Assembly: GCF_001673635.1 (NCBI RefSeq)
Contig: NZ_LZMH01000083.1
Span: 62,001 to 126,000 of the forward strand
From: Mycobacterium asiaticum
GTDB lineage: Bacteria > Actinomycetota > Actinomycetes > Mycobacteriales > Mycobacteriaceae
Reading direction: 5' to 3'
DNA length: 64,000 nucleotides
Each line of letters opens with the position of its first letter. Position 1 is the first letter of the stretch. Of this stretch, positions 1 to 8,514 are shown one piece after another. Below the pieces are notes generated by a model, which was given only the letters and a program-made list of their open reading frames with translations, did no database searches and was not told the DNA's origin. The translations under genes were made by a program, and so were the position numbers.

Positions 1-173
1 CCCGCGTCGGCGGCCGCTTCGTCAAAAGCCTCCGCGCCCTTCCATTTCGGCGCGTACACCGTCACGGTGTGCTTGCCGGCCTTGACCACCCGGCCGACGA
101 ATTCGCCGAGGTACGACTGGATGCCGCCGCGCCGCGGCGGAAAGTCGTTGGTTACCAGCAGGACCCGGCTCAC
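1..173 (-). CDS. pimB': PimB' mannosyltransferase, N-terminal part only
   Basis: This is the first 57 codons of a GT4 glycosyltransferase; the gene runs off the left edge of the window. The visible residues open with VSRVLLVTNDFPPRRGG, the glycine-rich acceptor/donor loop typical of GT4 mannosyltransferases, followed by IQSYL and TVTVYAPKW. In mycobacteria PimB' (Rv2188c) adds the second mannose to phosphatidylinositol monomannoside at the cytoplasmic face. The identification rests on the N-terminal motif plus the neighbouring Rv2189c and ripC homologues in the same order. The GTG start at 173 was chosen because the family's first residues follow it directly. A 100 bp gap separates it from the upstream gene, and I see no structured element in that gap. 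Confidence 0.85.
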   Translation of the reverse strand, partial: MSRVLLVTNDFPPRRGGIQSYLGEFVGRVVKAGKHTVTVYAPKWKGAEAFDEAAADA

Positions 174-273
174 GTCGACACGTTAGCGTGGGCGGCGCCG
201 ACGAGCGTGCCCGGAATGCCGGCCGGCGCGGCGTGTCGCTGTACCTGAGCGCACGTTCGCGGGCACATCAGCA

Positions 274-1104
274 TCAGCCCGACCCGGCGACCCACTCCTG
301 CCAGCGCGCCAGCAGGGCGGTCGCATCGAGCCCCAGCACCCGCTCGGCGGCGGTGGGTACATCGGGGTGCCCCGGCCCGCACGCCGCCAGATAGAGTTCG
401 CGCAGCTTGGCTGGTCCATAGCTGTCTGCGACGAAGCGGGTGAACCACCAGGTGCGATCGTAGGCGCGGGTGCGCGACGGTCCCGGAGTGTCCAGCTCCT
501 GGTCCGACGGCAACGACGCCGCCGCGGACGCCGCGTCAGCGGGCAGCGGCGCGGGCGGGCGGGCAACGTAGTCGGCCACGCCCTCGGTCAGCCACCGCGG
601 CGCGTCCAGCGCGGTGTCCGCGCGGGCCGCGTAGTGAAAAAGCTCGTGCGCCAACACAATTCGCAGTGCACCCACACTCGTCCCGGCCGCACCGGGTGCG
701 AACACGATGCGCTGGCCGGTCACCGACCTGCTGGCCGGGTCGACGTGCTCGGCCACCGTCACCGCGGCGATGTCGGCCCACTGCGCCGCGGGCCCGCCGC
801 CGGCGGCGACTCGGAACTGCTCGTCCGTTCCGGTGGCCAACACGGAGATTTCGCGTGGCCAGTCCCGGCCCCAGAACCCCACGACCGCGTCCACGGCGCC
901 GCCCATTTCGGAAGCCACCCGCGCCAATAGCTGCTCAGAGCCGCCGCTGCTGGTCAGCCGGACGACGCGATCGCCCACCGGAGTCAGCGTCTCGACGCTG
1001 GTGGTAGGAGGGGGCGCCGGTTGAACCGGCAGGACGGCCGCGGTCACCAGCTCGATCAGCAACACACAGCCCAGCAGCAGCGTCAGCCGACGGCGCGGCG
1101 GCAC
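274..1104 (-). CDS. Membrane-anchored HExxH protein (Rv2189c-like)
   Basis: Putative exported zinc-metallopeptidase-like protein of about 276 residues. An N-terminal basic stretch and hydrophobic segment (about residues 7-27) look like a signal anchor, followed by a proline-rich linker. HELFH at about residues 153-157 and a glutamate 17 residues later in WLTEG give the HExxH...E pattern of gluzincins, so a zinc site looks intact. No substrate is known to me. The GTG start at 1104 places the gene 13 bp after the ripC stop and right before the basic-hydrophobic signal. The frame stays open further upstream, so a longer N-terminus overlapping ripC cannot be excluded. Likely co-transcribed with ripC. 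Confidence 0.75.
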   Translation of the reverse strand: MPPRRRLTLLLGCVLLIELVTAAVLPVQPAPPPTTSVETLTPVGDRVVRLTSSGGSEQLLARVASEMGGAVDAVVGFWGRDWPREISVLATGTDEQFRVAAGGGPAAQWADIAAVTVAEHVDPASRSVTGQRIVFAPGAAGTSVGALRIVLAHELFHYAARADTALDAPRWLTEGVADYVARPPAPLPADAASAAASLPSDQELDTPGPSRTRAYDRTWWFTRFVADSYGPAKLRELYLAACGPGHPDVPTAAERVLGLDATALLARWQEWVAGSG

Positions 1105-1117
1105 CGCGCCGGGGCCG

Positions 1118-2272
1118 TCAGTAGCGGCGGGCGTCGTAGATCGGACCGGACGACTCCATCGGCACCACTCGAACCGGCTGGCCATAGGTGGAGGAGTGGA
1201 CCATCATGCCGTCGCCCACATAGATGCCGGTGTGCGAGGCGTCGGAATAGAACGTCAGCACGTCACCGGGCTGCAGGTCCGACAGGGCCACCGGCTGGCC
1301 GCCGTGCGCCAGCGCCTGGCTGGAGTGCGGCAGCGAGATGCCGGCCTGCTGGAACGCCCACATCACCAGGCCCGAGCAGTCGAAGCCGCCGGGTGCGGCA
1401 CCGCCCCACACATACGGCGAGCCGATCTGGGTGAGCGCGGCCTGCACGACTACGGCGCGGTCGCCGGTCGCACCTTCACCGGGCCCGGTGTAGGGCACCG
1501 ACACTCCGCCGGGTGCGGGCGCCTGACCGGGGGCCGGCGCACCGTCCGGACCGGGCGGCAGGGCCTCGGGTGCCGGCGCTCCCGGAGCTCCGTCCGGAAT
1601 GCGCTCCGGAACCGGACCCGGATTGGCCATGGCGGTGCGCTGTTCGGGGGTCAACGCCATGTACTGCGACTTGACCACGGCGATCTGCACCTGCAGTTGG
1701 CTCTGCTTGTGCTGCAGGTTGGCCCGTACGGCGGCGGCCTGCTCGGCGGCCGACTTGGCCTCGGCGGCCGACCGGGCGGATGCCTGCTCGGCCTTTACGG
1801 CGTCCTCGCCGGCGGCCTTGAAACTGGCCATCTGAGAAGACATTTGACGCGCCATCACGCGCTGCACGGCGAGCCCGTCGATCAGCAGCTGCGGTGACTC
1901 GGCGGTCAGGATCGCGTCCAGCCCGTCGGTGCGCCCGCCCATGTACGTCGCGGCGGCAACCTTGTTCACCGCCGTCTGGAACGTGGCGAGGCGCTCTTTC
2001 GCGGTGGCCAGGGCGGCCTGGGCGTCAGCGAGTTTGCGCTCGGCGGCCTGTTGCGCGGCCAGCTTCTCGTTCAAGTCCAGTTGCGCGCTGTGCATGGCCT
2101 CGGTGGTCTGCTCGGCCTGCCGAGACAGTTCGTTCAGTTTGGCCAGCGCGTCCTCGGCAGGATCGGCCAGCACAGTGGCGGCCGAAACCCCCGCGAGAAC
2201 AACGAAGCTGGCTAACGAACCGATGGCGGACCGCTTGACTACACGCGCGATCGAATGCCTATCGAGCCTCAA
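1118..2272 (-). CDS. ripC: NlpC/P60 peptidoglycan endopeptidase RipC
   Basis: Secreted cell-wall hydrolase (Rv2190c family, 384 residues, essentially the family length). An N-terminal signal region ending near TVLADP is followed by a long Ala/Gln/Glu-rich coiled-coil (about residues 40-215) that in this family holds the enzyme inactive until FtsEX engages it. A proline/glycine-rich linker and a C-terminal NlpC/P60 domain follow, with Cys299 in FDCSGL and His347 in the ASHTGIY strand. It cleaves stem peptides of peptidoglycan. The TTG start at 2272 was chosen because AAGGAAG lies 6 nt upstream and it matches the known N-terminus; the open frame extends another 30 codons upstream without similarity. 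Family function is established knowledge; catalytic residues are seen in the sequence. Confidence 0.92.
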   Translation of the reverse strand: MRLDRHSIARVVKRSAIGSLASFVVLAGVSAATVLADPAEDALAKLNELSRQAEQTTEAMHSAQLDLNEKLAAQQAAERKLADAQAALATAKERLATFQTAVNKVAAATYMGGRTDGLDAILTAESPQLLIDGLAVQRVMARQMSSQMASFKAAGEDAVKAEQASARSAAEAKSAAEQAAAVRANLQHKQSQLQVQIAVVKSQYMALTPEQRTAMANPGPVPERIPDGAPGAPAPEALPPGPDGAPAPGQAPAPGGVSVPYTGPGEGATGDRAVVVQAALTQIGSPYVWGGAAPGGFDCSGLVMWAFQQAGISLPHSSQALAHGGQPVALSDLQPGDVLTFYSDASHTGIYVGDGMMVHSSTYGQPVRVVPMESSGPIYDARRY

Positions 2273-2444
2273 GATTTGCTTCCTTAAACTGCCATCGACG
2301 TAAATCCGTCGAGCTGGTTTAGGTCTCAAACAGGTTACGAAACGATATCGACGTTTGTCCAAAGGGGGGAGTTAAGAAATTGGGAAGATTTATGTCATTT
2401 CTATGTGAAAGGTCTGCAGCGCCGTCGACGACCCTACACGACTT
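2273..2444 (-). other. Leader/promoter region upstream of ripC
   Basis: This is a 172 bp AT-richer stretch between ripC and the small Cys-rich gene. It contains the ripC ribosome binding site AAGGAAG (about 2279-2285, - strand) and presumably its promoter. I looked for a c-di-AMP (ydaO-type) riboswitch, which precedes some actinobacterial cell-wall hydrolase genes, but the region is short and I could not recognise the motif. Confidence 0.3.
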
Positions 2445-2690
2445 CTAGGCCACGCCCGACGCACGGCCGCGCCGCACCGGAACCAATCGCAATCGCGGCG
2501 CCATTCCCACCTCGGCCAACGCCTCCAGCGCGACTTGCTCGTCGTACGAAAGGGTTTCGGGCACGCCTAGTAACACGCTGACCACGCAGTCCTGGCAACC
2601 CGGCCCGCGCACCGCGCAATCGTCGCAGTCGATCACCACCGGCTCCCCCGCTGCCTCGCCCGCTCTTTCAGCCCCGCTGCTGTGCCCCAT
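2445..2690 (-). CDS. Small Cys-rich conserved protein
   Basis: An 81-residue protein of unknown function. Its centre carries DCDDCAVRGPGCQDC, that is CxxC-x6-CxxC, a spacing that could bind a metal or form disulfides; the C-terminus is basic (VPVRRGRAS). It has no signal peptide or membrane segment. The ATG at 2690 is preceded by GGGAAGGA at 7 nt spacing, a good ribosome binding site, and was preferred over an ATG nine codons upstream. It lies upstream of and in the same direction as ripC, about 170 bp away, and is divergent from the nuclease gene. I believe small proteins of this type are conserved in actinobacteria near cell-wall hydrolase genes, but I cannot name the family. Confidence 0.7.
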   Translation of the reverse strand: MGHSSGAERAGEAAGEPVVIDCDDCAVRGPGCQDCVVSVLLGVPETLSYDEQVALEALAEVGMAPRLRLVPVRRGRASGVA

Positions 2691-2800
2691 TGCGTCGGTC
2701 CTTCCCTTAATCATCAACTCCCGAGTTCCTACTCATCCGCACGGTAACGGTGGGCACCGACAACCGTGCCCGGCGTGGGAACAGACCGCTGTCGGTACGG

Positions 2801-4726
2801 ATGCTTAACGTCACAGCCATGGGCGCGACCGGTGGGACTCAACTGAGTTTCGCCGACGTCGCCGACGCTGCCGGATCCCCCGGCTGGCAGGCGCCCGACG
2901 AGCTGTCGTTGCGGGAGACCACCTTCGTGGTCGTCGACCTGGAGACCACCGGTGGACGCGCCCAGGGCACCGAAGCGGCCACCCCGGACGCGATCACCGA
3001 GATCGGCGCCGTCAAGGTGTGCGGCGGCGCCGTCCTGGGCGAATTCGCCACTCTGGTCGACCCACAGCGCAGCATCCCGCCGCAAATCGTTCAGCTGACC
3101 GGGATCACGACGGCGATGGTCCGCGACGCCCCGACCATCGACGCCGTGCTGCCGATGTTCCTGGAATTCGCCGGTGACGCCGTGCTGGTCGCGCACAATG
3201 CCGGATTCGACATCGGCTTCCTGCGCGCGGCCGCCGAGCGGTGCCAGATCGCCTGGCCACGGCCCAGGGTGTTGTGCACGGTTCGATTGGCCAGGCGGAT
3301 CCTGAGCCGGGAGGAAGCCCCCAGCGTGCGGCTGGCCGAGTTGGCGCGATTGTTCGCCGTGGCGACCCGACCCACCCACCGCGCCCTGGACGACGCCCGC
3401 GCCACGGTCGAGGTGCTGCACGCGCTGATCGAACGGGTCGGCAACCAGGGCATCCACACCTATGCGGACCTGCGGTCCTATCTGCCCAATGTGACTCCGG
3501 CCCAGCGCCGCAAGCGGGTGCTGGCCGAGGGCCTGCCACACCGCCCCGGGGTCTATCTGTTCCGCGGCCCGTCCGATGAGGTGCTCTACGTCGGCACCGC
3601 GGTCGACCTGCGGCGCCGGGTGAGTCAGTACTTCAACGGCACCGATCCGCGCACCCGGATGAAAGAGATGGTCGTGCTCGCCGAGACGGTCGATCACGTC
3701 GAATGCGCGCACGCTCTGGAAGCCGGGGTGCGCGAGTTACGGTTGCTGGCCGGGCACGCTCCGCCGTACAACCGCCGGTCGAAATTCCCGCACCGCTGGT
3801 GGTGGGTGGTGCTTACCGACGAGGCGTTTCCGCGGTTCTCGGTGGTCCGCAAACCGCGGCACGACCGGACGGTCGGCCCGTTTCGGTCCCGCGCCGACGC
3901 CGCCGATACCGCCGCACTGCTCGCCCGGTTCACCGGAGTGCGCACCTGCACCAAGCGGCTGGCACGATCGGCGCGGCACGGTCCGGCCTGCCCGGAACTC
4001 GAGGTTTCACCCTGCCCCGGCGCCCGCGACGCGACGCCACAGCAGTATGCGGCGGCGACGCGGCGGGCGTCGGCGTTGATCGACGGGGTGGACAACTTGG
4101 CGCTGGCGGCGGCCGTCGAGCAGGTCGCCGCCCTGGCCGAACGCCGGCATTACGAGAGCGCGGCGCGGCTGCGCGACCACGTCGCCACTGCCGTCGAAGC
4201 GCTCTGGCGCGGGCAGCGCCTGCGGGCACTGACGGCGCTTCCCGAGCTGGTCGCGGCCGCGCCCGACGGGCAGGGCGGCTACCACCTGGCGGTCATCCGC
4301 CACGGGCAGCTCGCAGCCGCGGGCACCGCCCGGCGCGGGGTGCCGCCGATGCCCGTGATCGACGCCATCCAGGCCGGCGCGCAGGCGATCCTGCCGGCCC
4401 CGGCTCCACTCGGCGGGGCGATGGTCGAGGAGACCGCGCTGATCGCGCGCTGGCTCGCGGCGCCGGGGGTGCGCATCGTGCGGGTGACCGGCGCGTGCGA
4501 CACCCAGGACCAGGGCTGGGCCAGCCCGATCGGGTCGGCCGGCGCGTGGGCGGCGTGGGCGGCCACCGCACGATCGGCACGACTGGCCGGCCGCCAGGCC
4601 TCAGACTTCGTGACTGAACCGCACCCAACGCGCGAGGAGCTGTTCGGCCGCCCCGCTGTCGATCGCGTCGCCGGCCCGGCGCAGCCCGTCCTCCCACGCC
4701 GGCAGCCATTCAGCGCGGCTGGATAA
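2801..4726 (+). CDS. DnaQ-like exonuclease / UvrC-like GIY-YIG fusion (Rv2191-like)
   Basis: A fusion nuclease of about 641 residues. The N-terminal third is a DEDDh 3'-5' exonuclease like DNA polymerase III epsilon: VVVDLETTG (Exo I), VAHNAGFDIGFL (Exo II) and HRALDDAR (Exo III). The middle carries a GIY-YIG endonuclease module like the UvrC N-terminus (GVYLFRG...VLYVGTAVDLRRRV), then a UVR-like helix pair (ERRHYESAARLRD). The UvrC RNase H-like and HhH domains are absent. A role in DNA repair or processing is inferred from the domains only. The start is uncertain: ATG 2801 or ATG 2819 are both plausible. The last 126 bp run over the 3' end of trpD on the other strand, so the final ~40 residues are antisense to trpD and poorly constrained. 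Confidence 0.87.
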   Translation: MLNVTAMGATGGTQLSFADVADAAGSPGWQAPDELSLRETTFVVVDLETTGGRAQGTEAATPDAITEIGAVKVCGGAVLGEFATLVDPQRSIPPQIVQLTGITTAMVRDAPTIDAVLPMFLEFAGDAVLVAHNAGFDIGFLRAAAERCQIAWPRPRVLCTVRLARRILSREEAPSVRLAELARLFAVATRPTHRALDDARATVEVLHALIERVGNQGIHTYADLRSYLPNVTPAQRRKRVLAEGLPHRPGVYLFRGPSDEVLYVGTAVDLRRRVSQYFNGTDPRTRMKEMVVLAETVDHVECAHALEAGVRELRLLAGHAPPYNRRSKFPHRWWWVVLTDEAFPRFSVVRKPRHDRTVGPFRSRADAADTAALLARFTGVRTCTKRLARSARHGPACPELEVSPCPGARDATPQQYAAATRRASALIDGVDNLALAAAVEQVAALAERRHYESAARLRDHVATAVEALWRGQRLRALTALPELVAAAPDGQGGYHLAVIRHGQLAAAGTARRGVPPMPVIDAIQAGAQAILPAPAPLGGAMVEETALIARWLAAPGVRIVRVTGACDTQDQGWASPIGSAGAWAAWAATARSARLAGRQASDFVTEPHPTREELFGRPAVDRVAGPAQPVLPRRQPFSAAG

Positions 4727-5728
4727 GCCGGCGTGTGCCACCAGCGCGCCCGCGGCGTTGAGCACCACCGCGTCGCGCACCGGCCCCTTGGCGCCGGCCA
4801 GCACGGCCCGGACCTCGGCGGCGTTGGCCTCGGCGTCGCCGCCCCGCAGTTCCTCGATCTCCGCACGCGCGAAGCCGAATCCCGCGGGGTCGAACTTCAG
4901 CTTGTCCACGGTGCCGGCCTGCACCCGCCAGATGGTGCTGGTCGTGGTGGTGGTCAATTCGTCCAGGCCGTCGTCACCGTGCACCACCAGCACGCTAGAG
5001 CGGCGGGCAGCAAACACCCCGGCCATCACCTCGGCGAGGTCGGCGAACGCGCAACCGATCAGTCCTGCCCGCGGCTTGGCTGGATTGGTAAGCGGCCCAA
5101 GCAGATTGAACACGGTAGGAACCCCGATTTGACGTCGTATCGCCGCGGCGTGCCGATACGACGGGTGGAACTGCGGCGCGAAGCAAAACCCGATGCCCAG
5201 CTCGGCGAGGCTGCGCACGACCTGCTCGGGCCCCAGATCGATGCGCACCCCGAGGGCCTCCAGCGTGTCGGCGCCGCCGGACAACGACGACGCCGCCCGA
5301 TTGCCGTGCTTGACCACCGGCACCCCGGCCGCGGCCACCACGATCGAGGCCATGGTGGACAGATTGACCGTGTTGACCCCGTCGCCGCCGGTGCCGACCA
5401 CGTCCACCGCGTCCTGGTCGACGGGTACCGGGACGGCATGGTCGAGCATCACGGCGGCCAGGGCGCTCACTTCGTCGGAGGTCGGGCCCTTCATCTTCAG
5501 CGCCACAGCGAACGCGGCGATCTGGGCGGGCTCCGCGTCGCCGGTCATGATCTGGTCCATCGCCCAGGCGGCCTGAGCGCGCGTCAGGTGCTGCCGGTCG
5601 GTCAGCCGCCCGAGCACCTGCGGCCAGGACGACCCGGACGACACAGCCTCAGACGACGCAGCCACGCCGCCGATGGTCCCACGAGAGACAGCGGCTCCCA
5701 AGCGGTGTCCCAGGCCGGTCTCAGACAC
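4601..5728 (-). CDS. trpD: Anthranilate phosphoribosyltransferase
   Basis: TrpD transfers phosphoribosyl from PRPP to anthranilate in tryptophan synthesis. The 375-residue protein has the hallmark PRPP/Mg loop DVVGTGGDGVNT, the KHGNRAASSLSG segment and NLLGPLTNPA. HGDDGLDE occurs in the C-terminal half. The N-terminal ~30 residues before WPQVLGRL are low in information, so the GTG start at 5728 may be slightly upstream of the true one. It is not next to other trp genes. Its 3' end overlaps the 3' end of the DnaQ/GIY-YIG gene by 126 bp, tail to tail. Its 5' end is divergent from ctaE with about 60 bp between starts. Confidence 0.96.
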   Translation of the reverse strand: MSETGLGHRLGAAVSRGTIGGVAASSEAVSSGSSWPQVLGRLTDRQHLTRAQAAWAMDQIMTGDAEPAQIAAFAVALKMKGPTSDEVSALAAVMLDHAVPVPVDQDAVDVVGTGGDGVNTVNLSTMASIVVAAAGVPVVKHGNRAASSLSGGADTLEALGVRIDLGPEQVVRSLAELGIGFCFAPQFHPSYRHAAAIRRQIGVPTVFNLLGPLTNPAKPRAGLIGCAFADLAEVMAGVFAARRSSVLVVHGDDGLDELTTTTTSTIWRVQAGTVDKLKFDPAGFGFARAEIEELRGGDAEANAAEVRAVLAGAKGPVRDAVVLNAAGALVAHAGLSSRAEWLPAWEDGLRRAGDAIDSGAAEQLLARWVRFSHEV

Positions 5729-5753
5729 GCAACGAACGAATTCCTGCCCCGGG

Positions 5754-5759
5754 TAGAGT
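5754..5759 (+). promoter_or_regulatory. Candidate -10 element for ctaE-qcrCAB
   Basis: TAGAGT fits the mycobacterial TANNNT -10 pattern and lies about 30 nt before the ctaE GTG in the short trpD-ctaE divergent spacer. I see no convincing -35. This is inference from pattern and position only. Confidence 0.3.
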
Positions 5760-5790
5760 TCGACAACTACAAAGCGTCATACTTGCGGAT

Positions 5791-6402
5791 GTGACGAGTG
5801 CTGTAGGGACCTCGGGTACTGCGATTACGTCGCGCGTGCATTCGCTGAATCGCCCCAACATGGTCAGTGTTGGCACCATTGTGTGGCTTTCCAGCGAACT
5901 CATGTTCTTTGCTGGCCTGTTCGCGTTCTATTTCACGGCGCGATCGCAGGCCGGCGGGAACTGGCCGCCGCCGCCGACGGAGCTGAATCTGTATCAGGCC
6001 GTGCCGGTGACGGTGGTGTTGATCGCCTCGTCGTTCACCTGCCAGATGGGCGTGTTCGCGGCCGAGCGCGGCGACGTGTTCGGGCTGCGCCGCTGGTATG
6101 TGATCACGTTCCTGATGGGGCTGTTCTTCATCCTGGGTCAGGCCTACGAGTACTTCCACCTGGTCACCCACGGCACCACCATCCCCGGCAGCGCCTATGG
6201 GAGCGTGTTCTACCTGGCGACCGGCTTCCACGGGTTGCACGTCACCGGTGGTCTGATCGCATTCATCTTCCTGCTGGCACGCACGACGATGAGCAAGTTC
6301 ACTCCCGCCCAGGCCACCGCCAGCATCGTCGTCTCGTACTACTGGCACTTCGTGGACATCGTGTGGATCGCGCTCTTCACCGTGATTTATTTCATCCGAT
6401 GA
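5791..6402 (+). CDS. ctaE: Cytochrome c oxidase subunit III
   Basis: Subunit III of the aa3-type oxidase in the mycobacterial bc1-aa3 supercomplex, a 203-residue five-helix membrane protein. The conserved SELMFFAGLFAFYF segment in the first helix, GSVFYLATGFHGLHV and the terminal YYWHFVDIVWIALF helix are diagnostic of COX3. The GTG start at 5791 follows the short divergent spacer with trpD and has a weak ribosome binding site. The bc1 genes follow 40 bp downstream in the same direction, as in other mycobacteria, so it probably heads a ctaE-qcrC-qcrA-qcrB operon. Confidence 0.97.
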   Translation: MTSAVGTSGTAITSRVHSLNRPNMVSVGTIVWLSSELMFFAGLFAFYFTARSQAGGNWPPPPTELNLYQAVPVTVVLIASSFTCQMGVFAAERGDVFGLRRWYVITFLMGLFFILGQAYEYFHLVTHGTTIPGSAYGSVFYLATGFHGLHVTGGLIAFIFLLARTTMSKFTPAQATASIVVSYYWHFVDIVWIALFTVIYFIR

Positions 6403-6442
6403 GCCCGCGGCTCCGAATACAGAAATGAAAAGGAGTGCTCGG

Positions 6443-7285
6443 TTGAAGAAAATGGGGTCCACCCGATCAGACGCGGGCCGCGGTGCCCGGTCTCGGCGGC
6501 GGCTGCACCGCCGGTTGTCCGGCGGACTTTTGCTGCTGATCGCCCTGACCATCGCGGGCGGGTTGGCGGCCGTACTCACGCCGACCCCGCAGGTAGCCGT
6601 CGCCGACGAGTCCGGCTCGGCGCTGCTGCGCAACGGCAAGCAGCTCTTCGACACCTCGTGCGTGTCCTGCCACGGCGCCAACCTGCAGGGTGTGCCCGAC
6701 CACGGGCCCAGCCTGATCGGCGTCGGAGAGGCGGCGGTGTACTTCCAGGTCTCGACCGGCCGGATGCCGGCGATGCGCGGGGAGGCCCAGGCCCCCCGCA
6801 AGGACCCGATCTTCGACGAGGCGCAGATCGACGCGATCGGCGCCTACGTGCAGGCCAATGGCGGCGGCCCGACCGTGGTGCGCGAGCCCGACGGCAGCAT
6901 CGCGACCCGCTCGCTGCGGGGCACCGACCTGGGCCGCGGTGGCGACCTGTTCCGGCTCAACTGCGCGTCCTGCCACAACTTCACCGGCAAGGGCGGCGCG
7001 CTGTCGTCCGGCAAGTACGCCCCGGACCTCGGCCCCGCCAACGAACAGCAGATCCTCACCGCGATGCTGACCGGCCCGCAGAACATGCCGAAGTTCTCCG
7101 ACCGGCAGCTGTCGTTCGAGTCGAAGAAGGACATCATCGCCTACGTGCGGACCGCCGCTGAGGAGCGTTCGCCCGGCGGTTACGGGCTGGGTGGATTCGG
7201 ACCCGCGCCCGAGGGCATGGCGGCTTGGATCATCGGCATGGTCGCGGCCATCGGGCTGGCACTGTGGATTGGGGCACGGACATGA
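6443..7285 (+). CDS. qcrC: Dihaem cytochrome cc subunit QcrC
   Basis: This is the dihaem c-type cytochrome of the bc1 complex, which passes electrons directly to the aa3 oxidase without a soluble cytochrome c. The 280-residue protein has an N-terminal membrane segment (about residues 24-45), two haem-binding CxxCH motifs (C73-VSC-H77 and C174-ASC-H178) and a C-terminal anchor (AAWIIGMVAAIGLALWIG). The TTG start at 6443 was chosen because AAAAGGAG sits 7 nt upstream and the length then equals the family's 280. An ATG six codons earlier would overlap that Shine-Dalgarno. Its stop overlaps the qcrA start (ATGA). Confidence 0.95.
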   Translation: MKKMGSTRSDAGRGARSRRRLHRRLSGGLLLLIALTIAGGLAAVLTPTPQVAVADESGSALLRNGKQLFDTSCVSCHGANLQGVPDHGPSLIGVGEAAVYFQVSTGRMPAMRGEAQAPRKDPIFDEAQIDAIGAYVQANGGGPTVVREPDGSIATRSLRGTDLGRGGDLFRLNCASCHNFTGKGGALSSGKYAPDLGPANEQQILTAMLTGPQNMPKFSDRQLSFESKKDIIAYVRTAAEERSPGGYGLGGFGPAPEGMAAWIIGMVAAIGLALWIGART

Positions 7286-8514
7286 GTGGCGGATCTGACG
7301 TGACGGGCGGCGCCGGCAACCAGGGCAGCTCCGACACCGACACCAGCACCCACATGGGCGCCACGGAGCCGGACGACGCGGCGCTGTCCCGGATGTCCCG
7401 GCAGGAACTGCTGGACCTGGGCAGCAAGATCGACGGCGTCCAGATCGCCTACAAGGAATCGCGCTGGCCCGTCGAAGGCACCAAGGCGGAGAAGCGCGCC
7501 GAACGTTCGGTGGCGCGTTGGCTGCTGCTGGGCGGCCTGTTCGGGCTCGCGCTGCTGCTGGTCTTCCTGTTCTGGCCCTGGGAGTACAAGGCCAGGGAGG
7601 CCAGCGGCAGCCTGTGGTACTCGCTGGCCACGCCGCTGTACGGCCTGACGTTCGGGGCCTCCATCCTGTGCATCGCCATCGGCGCGGTGCTGTTCCAGAA
7701 GCGCTTCATCCCCGAAGAGATCACGATCCAGGACCGCCACGACGGCGCCTCGCGGGAGATCGACCGCAAGACGGTGGTAGCGAACCTGGCCGACGCCTAC
7801 GAGGGCTCGACCGTGGGCCGTCGCAAGCTGATCGGCCTGTCCTTCGGAATCGGTTTGGGCGCTTTCGGTTTGGGCACGCTGGTCGCGTTCGCCGGCGGTT
7901 TGATCAAGAACCCGTGGAAGCCCGTCGTGAACACCGCCGAGGGCAAGAAGGCGGTGCTGTGGACGTCGGGGTGGACCCCGCGGGTCAAGGGCGAGACGAT
8001 CTACCTGGCGCGTGCCACCGGCGCCCACGACGGGCCGCCGTTCACCAAGATCCGGCCCGAGGACATCGACGCCGGCGGTATGGAGACGGTGTTCCCGTGG
8101 CGGGAGTCCGACGGCGACGGCACCACCATGGAGTCCCACGAACGGCTTTCGGCGATCTCGATGGGCATCCGCAACCCTGTCATGCTGATCCGCATCAAGC
8201 CCAGCGACGTGGACCGGGTCGTCAAGCGCAAGGGTCAAGAAAGCTTCAACTTCGGCGAGTTCTTCGCCTACACGAAGGTCTGCTCGCACCTGGGCTGCCC
8301 GGCCTCGCTCTACGAGCAGCAGTCCTACCGGATTCTGTGCCCGTGTCACCAGTCGCAGTTCGACGCCCTGCATTTCGCCAAGCCGATCTTCGGTCCGGCG
8401 GCGCGTGCGTTGGCGCAACTGCCGATCACAATCGACTCCGAGGGGTATCTCGTCGCCAACGGTGACTTCATCGAGCCCGTCGGACCGGCATTCTGGGAGC
8501 GCACGACATCATGA
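7282..8514 (+). CDS. qcrA: Rieske iron-sulfur subunit QcrA
   Basis: Rieske [2Fe-2S] subunit of the bc1 complex, 410 residues. It has the actinobacterial long form with an extended hydrophilic N-terminus, three membrane helices (about residues 75-100, 120-140 and 190-215) and a C-terminal Rieske fold. The cluster ligands are visible as C334-SH-LGC (His336) and C353-P-C355-H356. Start ATG 7282 overlaps the qcrC stop by 4 bp and its own stop overlaps the qcrB start the same way, so translation is probably coupled. The N-terminal ~35 residues are Gly/Ser/Asp-rich and differ from the H37Rv protein as I remember it, while the rest is close. Confidence 0.96.
   Translation: MSGGSDVTGGAGNQGSSDTDTSTHMGATEPDDAALSRMSRQELLDLGSKIDGVQIAYKESRWPVEGTKAEKRAERSVARWLLLGGLFGLALLLVFLFWPWEYKAREASGSLWYSLATPLYGLTFGASILCIAIGAVLFQKRFIPEEITIQDRHDGASREIDRKTVVANLADAYEGSTVGRRKLIGLSFGIGLGAFGLGTLVAFAGGLIKNPWKPVVNTAEGKKAVLWTSGWTPRVKGETIYLARATGAHDGPPFTKIRPEDIDAGGMETVFPWRESDGDGTTMESHERLSAISMGIRNPVMLIRIKPSDVDRVVKRKGQESFNFGEFFAYTKVCSHLGCPASLYEQQSYRILCPCHQSQFDALHFAKPIFGPAARALAQLPITIDSEGYLVANGDFIEPVGPAFWERTTS

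Noticed and set aside
2273..2444. Possible c-di-AMP riboswitch before ripC
   Set aside because: The leader is short and I could not find the conserved elements.
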